A stretch of DNA of 7,523 nt, from positions 1 to 7,523 of the forward strand of contig VAXX01000082.1 in the NCBI GenBank assembly GCA_005885115.1, written 5' to 3'. Origin of the DNA: Actinomycetota bacterium. Lineage in GTDB: Bacteria > Actinomycetota > Actinomycetes > Mycobacteriales > Micromonosporaceae. Position 1 is the first letter of the stretch, and each line of letters begins with the position of its first letter. A program made the position numbers and the translations under genes. This document shows, piece after piece, positions 5,988 to 7,523 of this stretch. Below the pieces are notes generated by a model, which was given only the letters and a program-made list of their open reading frames with translations, was not told the origin of the DNA and made no database searches.

Positions 5988-6040
5988 AAGGTGGCCGGCG
6001 AACGGCGTTTTCGTCCGGGTCGGTAGACCCTTGATGAGGT

Positions 6041-6060
6041 ACCTAATCTATCGTTCAGGT
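6041..6060 (-). promoter_or_regulatory. AT-rich imperfect palindrome with a possible -10 box
   Basis: ACCTGAACGATAGATTAGGT on the minus strand is a 20-base imperfect palindrome: 7 of 10 base pairs are symmetric, including ACCT/AGGT at the ends. It is one of the most AT-rich spots in the window. It contains TAGATT (6045-6050), which fits the -10 consensus, but no good -35 lies 16-19 bases upstream. It sits about 175 bases before the 31-codon ORF and MATE gene, so it may be their promoter with an overlapping operator. It does not resemble the actinobacterial LexA box. Confidence 0.35.
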
Positions 6061-6075
6061 CCACATGCCGTACCC

Positions 6076-6097
6076 GCGTTCCCGCATCCTGGAACGC
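6076..6097 (-). terminator. Hairpin after the DHH phosphoesterase gene
   Basis: GCGTTCC (6091-6097 on the minus strand) pairs perfectly with GGAACGC (6076-6082) around an 8-base loop, beginning 17 bases after the TAG of the DHH gene. There is no T-tail. Its position fits a terminator closing the rbfA operon ahead of the MATE-truB unit; an operator dyad is the other reading. Confidence 0.4.
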
Positions 6098-6113
6098 TCG
6101 TTAAGGTGAACGG

Positions 6114-7133
6114 CTACAGGCTGGACCGGATGACCGCCAGTACCTCGTCGACCGACCCGTACGCGGTGAACCCGGCGGCGAGCCGGTGCCCGCCTCCGCC
6201 GAGCCCGACCGCGACCGCCCCGACGTCCACCCCGCCCTTGGAGCGCAGCGAGACGGTCCACTCTGTTGTACCCACCTGCTTGAGTACGCACGCCACGTCG
6301 GCCTCCTCGGCCACCCGTACCGCGTCGATCAGGCCCTCCAGCACGTGCCGTTCCTGCCCGTGCCGGTCCAGGTCGGTCAGCGTCGCGTACGACCACACCA
6401 GTCCCCGGCCACCGGCCGCCCCCGGCTCCAGCGTCGCCCGGGCCAGCACGTCGCCGTACAGCTTCATCGCGCCGAAGGGCCGGCTGTCGAACAGCCGCCG
6501 GGAGATCTCCGCCGGGCGCAGTCCGGTGGCGAGCAGCCGGGCCGCCAGCTCGTGCACCGCCGGGGTGGTCAGGTCGAACTTGAACGAGCCGGTATCGGTG
6601 GACAGGGCCACGTACAGGCATTCGGCGATCCGCTCGTCCAGCGGTACGCCGAGCCGGTCCAGCAGCCCGTCCACCACCACGGAGGTGGCCGCGGCGCCCG
6701 GGTCGACCAGGTGGATCCCGCCGAACCGGGTGTTCGAGGCGTGGTGGTCGACGACGATCGTGGCCCCGGCCGTGTCCAGCCGGTCGGCCAGCTCGCCGAG
6801 CCGGCTCGCGCTCGCCGCGTCGAAACAGATCAACAGGTCCGGGGCGACCGGCGCGGTCGCCGGGTCGATCAGCAGTTCCTGCCCGGGGAGCTGGTCGAAC
6901 GGCGGAGCCAGCCCGTACGGGGCCGGAAACGTCGCCTGTACCGGCACCCCGTACGCGACCAGTCCGAGCCCACAACCGAGCATGCTGCCCAGCGCGTCGC
7001 CGTCCGGGTTGACGTGGCAGACCAGCAGGACGGTCGGGTCGGGGGGCAGGTCGCGCAGTGCCGCGAGCGCCGCCGACCAGTCCGCCTCGGTGATCAGCCG
7101 GGCGGGCGCCTCGACGGGCCGGGCGGTGCTCAA
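6114..7133 (-). CDS. nrnA: DHH/DHHA1 phosphoesterase, NrnA/CnpB type
   Basis: Members of this family hydrolyse very short RNAs and pAp to AMP; the mycobacterial relative Rv2837c (CnpB) also cleaves cyclic di-AMP and pApA. The product is 339 residues with a complete metal site: HVNPDGDALGS (H40, D44, D46), CFDAAS (D105), VVDHHASN (D129-H130-H131) and STDTGSFKF (D180). The C-terminal DHHA1 domain ends with a substrate-binding GGGGHRLAAG (312-321). The start is TTG at 7131-7133, overlapping the rbfA stop as TTGA, with GAGG five bases upstream; the overlap indicates co-translation with rbfA. The stop is TAG at 6114-6116. The rbfA-DHH-dinF order matches Mycobacterium. Which substrate dominates here (nanoRNA, pAp or c-di-AMP) cannot be read from sequence. 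Confidence 0.95.
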   Translation of the reverse strand: MSTARPVEAPARLITEADWSAALAALRDLPPDPTVLLVCHVNPDGDALGSMLGCGLGLVAYGVPVQATFPAPYGLAPPFDQLPGQELLIDPATAPVAPDLLICFDAASASRLGELADRLDTAGATIVVDHHASNTRFGGIHLVDPGAAATSVVVDGLLDRLGVPLDERIAECLYVALSTDTGSFKFDLTTPAVHELAARLLATGLRPAEISRRLFDSRPFGAMKLYGDVLARATLEPGAAGGRGLVWSYATLTDLDRHGQERHVLEGLIDAVRVAEEADVACVLKQVGTTEWTVSLRSKGGVDVGAVAVGLGGGGHRLAAGFTAYGSVDEVLAVIRSSL

Positions 7134-7523
7134 CGGTCCTCGCCGACCGGTACCCCGGACTCGTCGGACTCCTCGTCCTCCAGCTTGTACGGCTGCGGGT
7201 CGCCGGCGTACGCCGCGCCCGCCGCCAGGCGCTGGACCTGGGCGTCGGACTCCCGGGCGGTGGCCAGTAGCTCGTCGATGTGCTTGGCGTGGTCCTGGAC
7301 GTCGTCCAGGACGAACGTCAGGGTCGGCGAGTGCCGCAGCCCGAGCGCCTTGCCCACGATGCTGCGCAGCAGGCCCTTGGCGCTGTCCAGGGCGGCCGCC
7401 GTACCGGCCTTCGCGGCGCTGTCGCCGAGCACGGTGTAGAAGACGGTCGCGTCCCGCAGGTCGGCGGTGATCCGGGCGTCGGTGATGGTGAGCATGCCCA
7501 GCCGGGGGTCCTTGATCTGGGTA
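7130..7523 (-). CDS. rbfA: Ribosome-binding factor A, 5' end missing
   Basis: RbfA is a KH-fold protein that binds the 30S subunit and helps late 16S rRNA maturation, notably in cold conditions. The frame is open to the window edge, giving 130 residues to the TGA at 7130-7132. The first complete residues are TQIKDPRLGMLTITDARIT, matching the family IKDPR-G-(V/L)T-T core that normally lies about 25-30 residues from the N-terminus, so only a short part is lost. HSPTLTFVLDD also fits the family (usually P-L-F-D). The acidic tail (LEDEESDESG ... GEDR) is typical of actinobacterial RbfA. The internal ATG at 7493-7495 is not the start because homology continues upstream of it. It overlaps the DHH gene; infB usually precedes it. 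Confidence 0.95.
   Translation of the reverse strand, partial: TQIKDPRLGMLTITDARITADLRDATVFYTVLGDSAAKAGTAAALDSAKGLLRSIVGKALGLRHSPTLTFVLDDVQDHAKHIDELLATARESDAQVQRLAAGAAYAGDPQPYKLEDEESDESGVPVGEDR

Noticed and set aside
6041..6097. LexA (SOS) box before the DinF-type gene
   Set aside because: dinF is SOS-controlled in E. coli, but neither dyad here resembles the actinobacterial TCGAAC-N4-GTTCGA box.
6031..7470. A 479-codon plus-strand open frame opposite the DHH gene and rbfA
   Set aside because: It is an antisense shadow of two well-identified genes, with no homology or ribosome binding site.
1..7523. Mobile elements, CRISPR arrays, tRNA or rRNA genes
   Set aside because: I saw no transposase motifs, spaced repeats, terminal inverted repeats or tRNA-like cloverleaf; gene order and composition are uniform housekeeping.

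Overview
The window is about 70% GC, with strongly GC-rich third codon positions and GTG/TTG starts. Every gene I can support lies on the minus strand. Protein sequences and gene order point to a high-GC actinobacterium, most likely Micromonosporaceae; that placement is from memory of homologues, not a search. In transcription order (high to low coordinates) the genes are rbfA (5' end off the window), a DHH/DHHA1 phosphoesterase (NrnA/CnpB type), a 31-codon ORF, a MATE/DinF transporter, truB, a lipoprotein N-acetylmuramoyl-L-alanine amidase, ribF, rpsO and pnp (3' end off the window). It resembles the order known from Mycobacterium (rbfA, Rv2837c, dinF ... truB ... ribF, rpsO, pnp).

Region by region: 7130-7523 is the end of rbfA, overlapping the DHH gene (6114-7133) by a TTGA junction. 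The 249-base gap 5865-6113 holds a hairpin after the DHH gene, an AT-rich imperfect palindrome with a possible -10 box, and two more hairpins ahead of the 31-codon ORF. MATE and truB are separated by 22 bases containing part of an 18-bp tandem duplication. truB and the amidase overlap by ATGA, and the amidase and ribF are 4 bases apart, so 5864 down to about 1801 looks like one transcription unit. A hairpin and a possible promoter separate ribF from rpsO. Between rpsO and pnp lie a 12-bp GC hairpin and a multistem leader matching the place and style of the Actino-pnp RNA motif.

Together the genes serve translation and RNA metabolism (30S maturation, tRNA pseudouridine 55, S15, RNA turnover, nanoRNA or pAp/c-di-AMP hydrolysis), flavin cofactor synthesis and envelope functions (amidase, efflux).

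The window is mostly housekeeping and I see no new defence or mobile system. The strongest anomaly is in ribF: about 80 bases are missing from the riboflavin kinase domain and the frame shifts, so the conserved C-terminus sits in another frame. Other points of interest are the well-initiated 31-codon ORF, a MATE gene with no convincing start codon, the amidase between truB and ribF, and a roughly threefold excess of the tetranucleotide GTAC.
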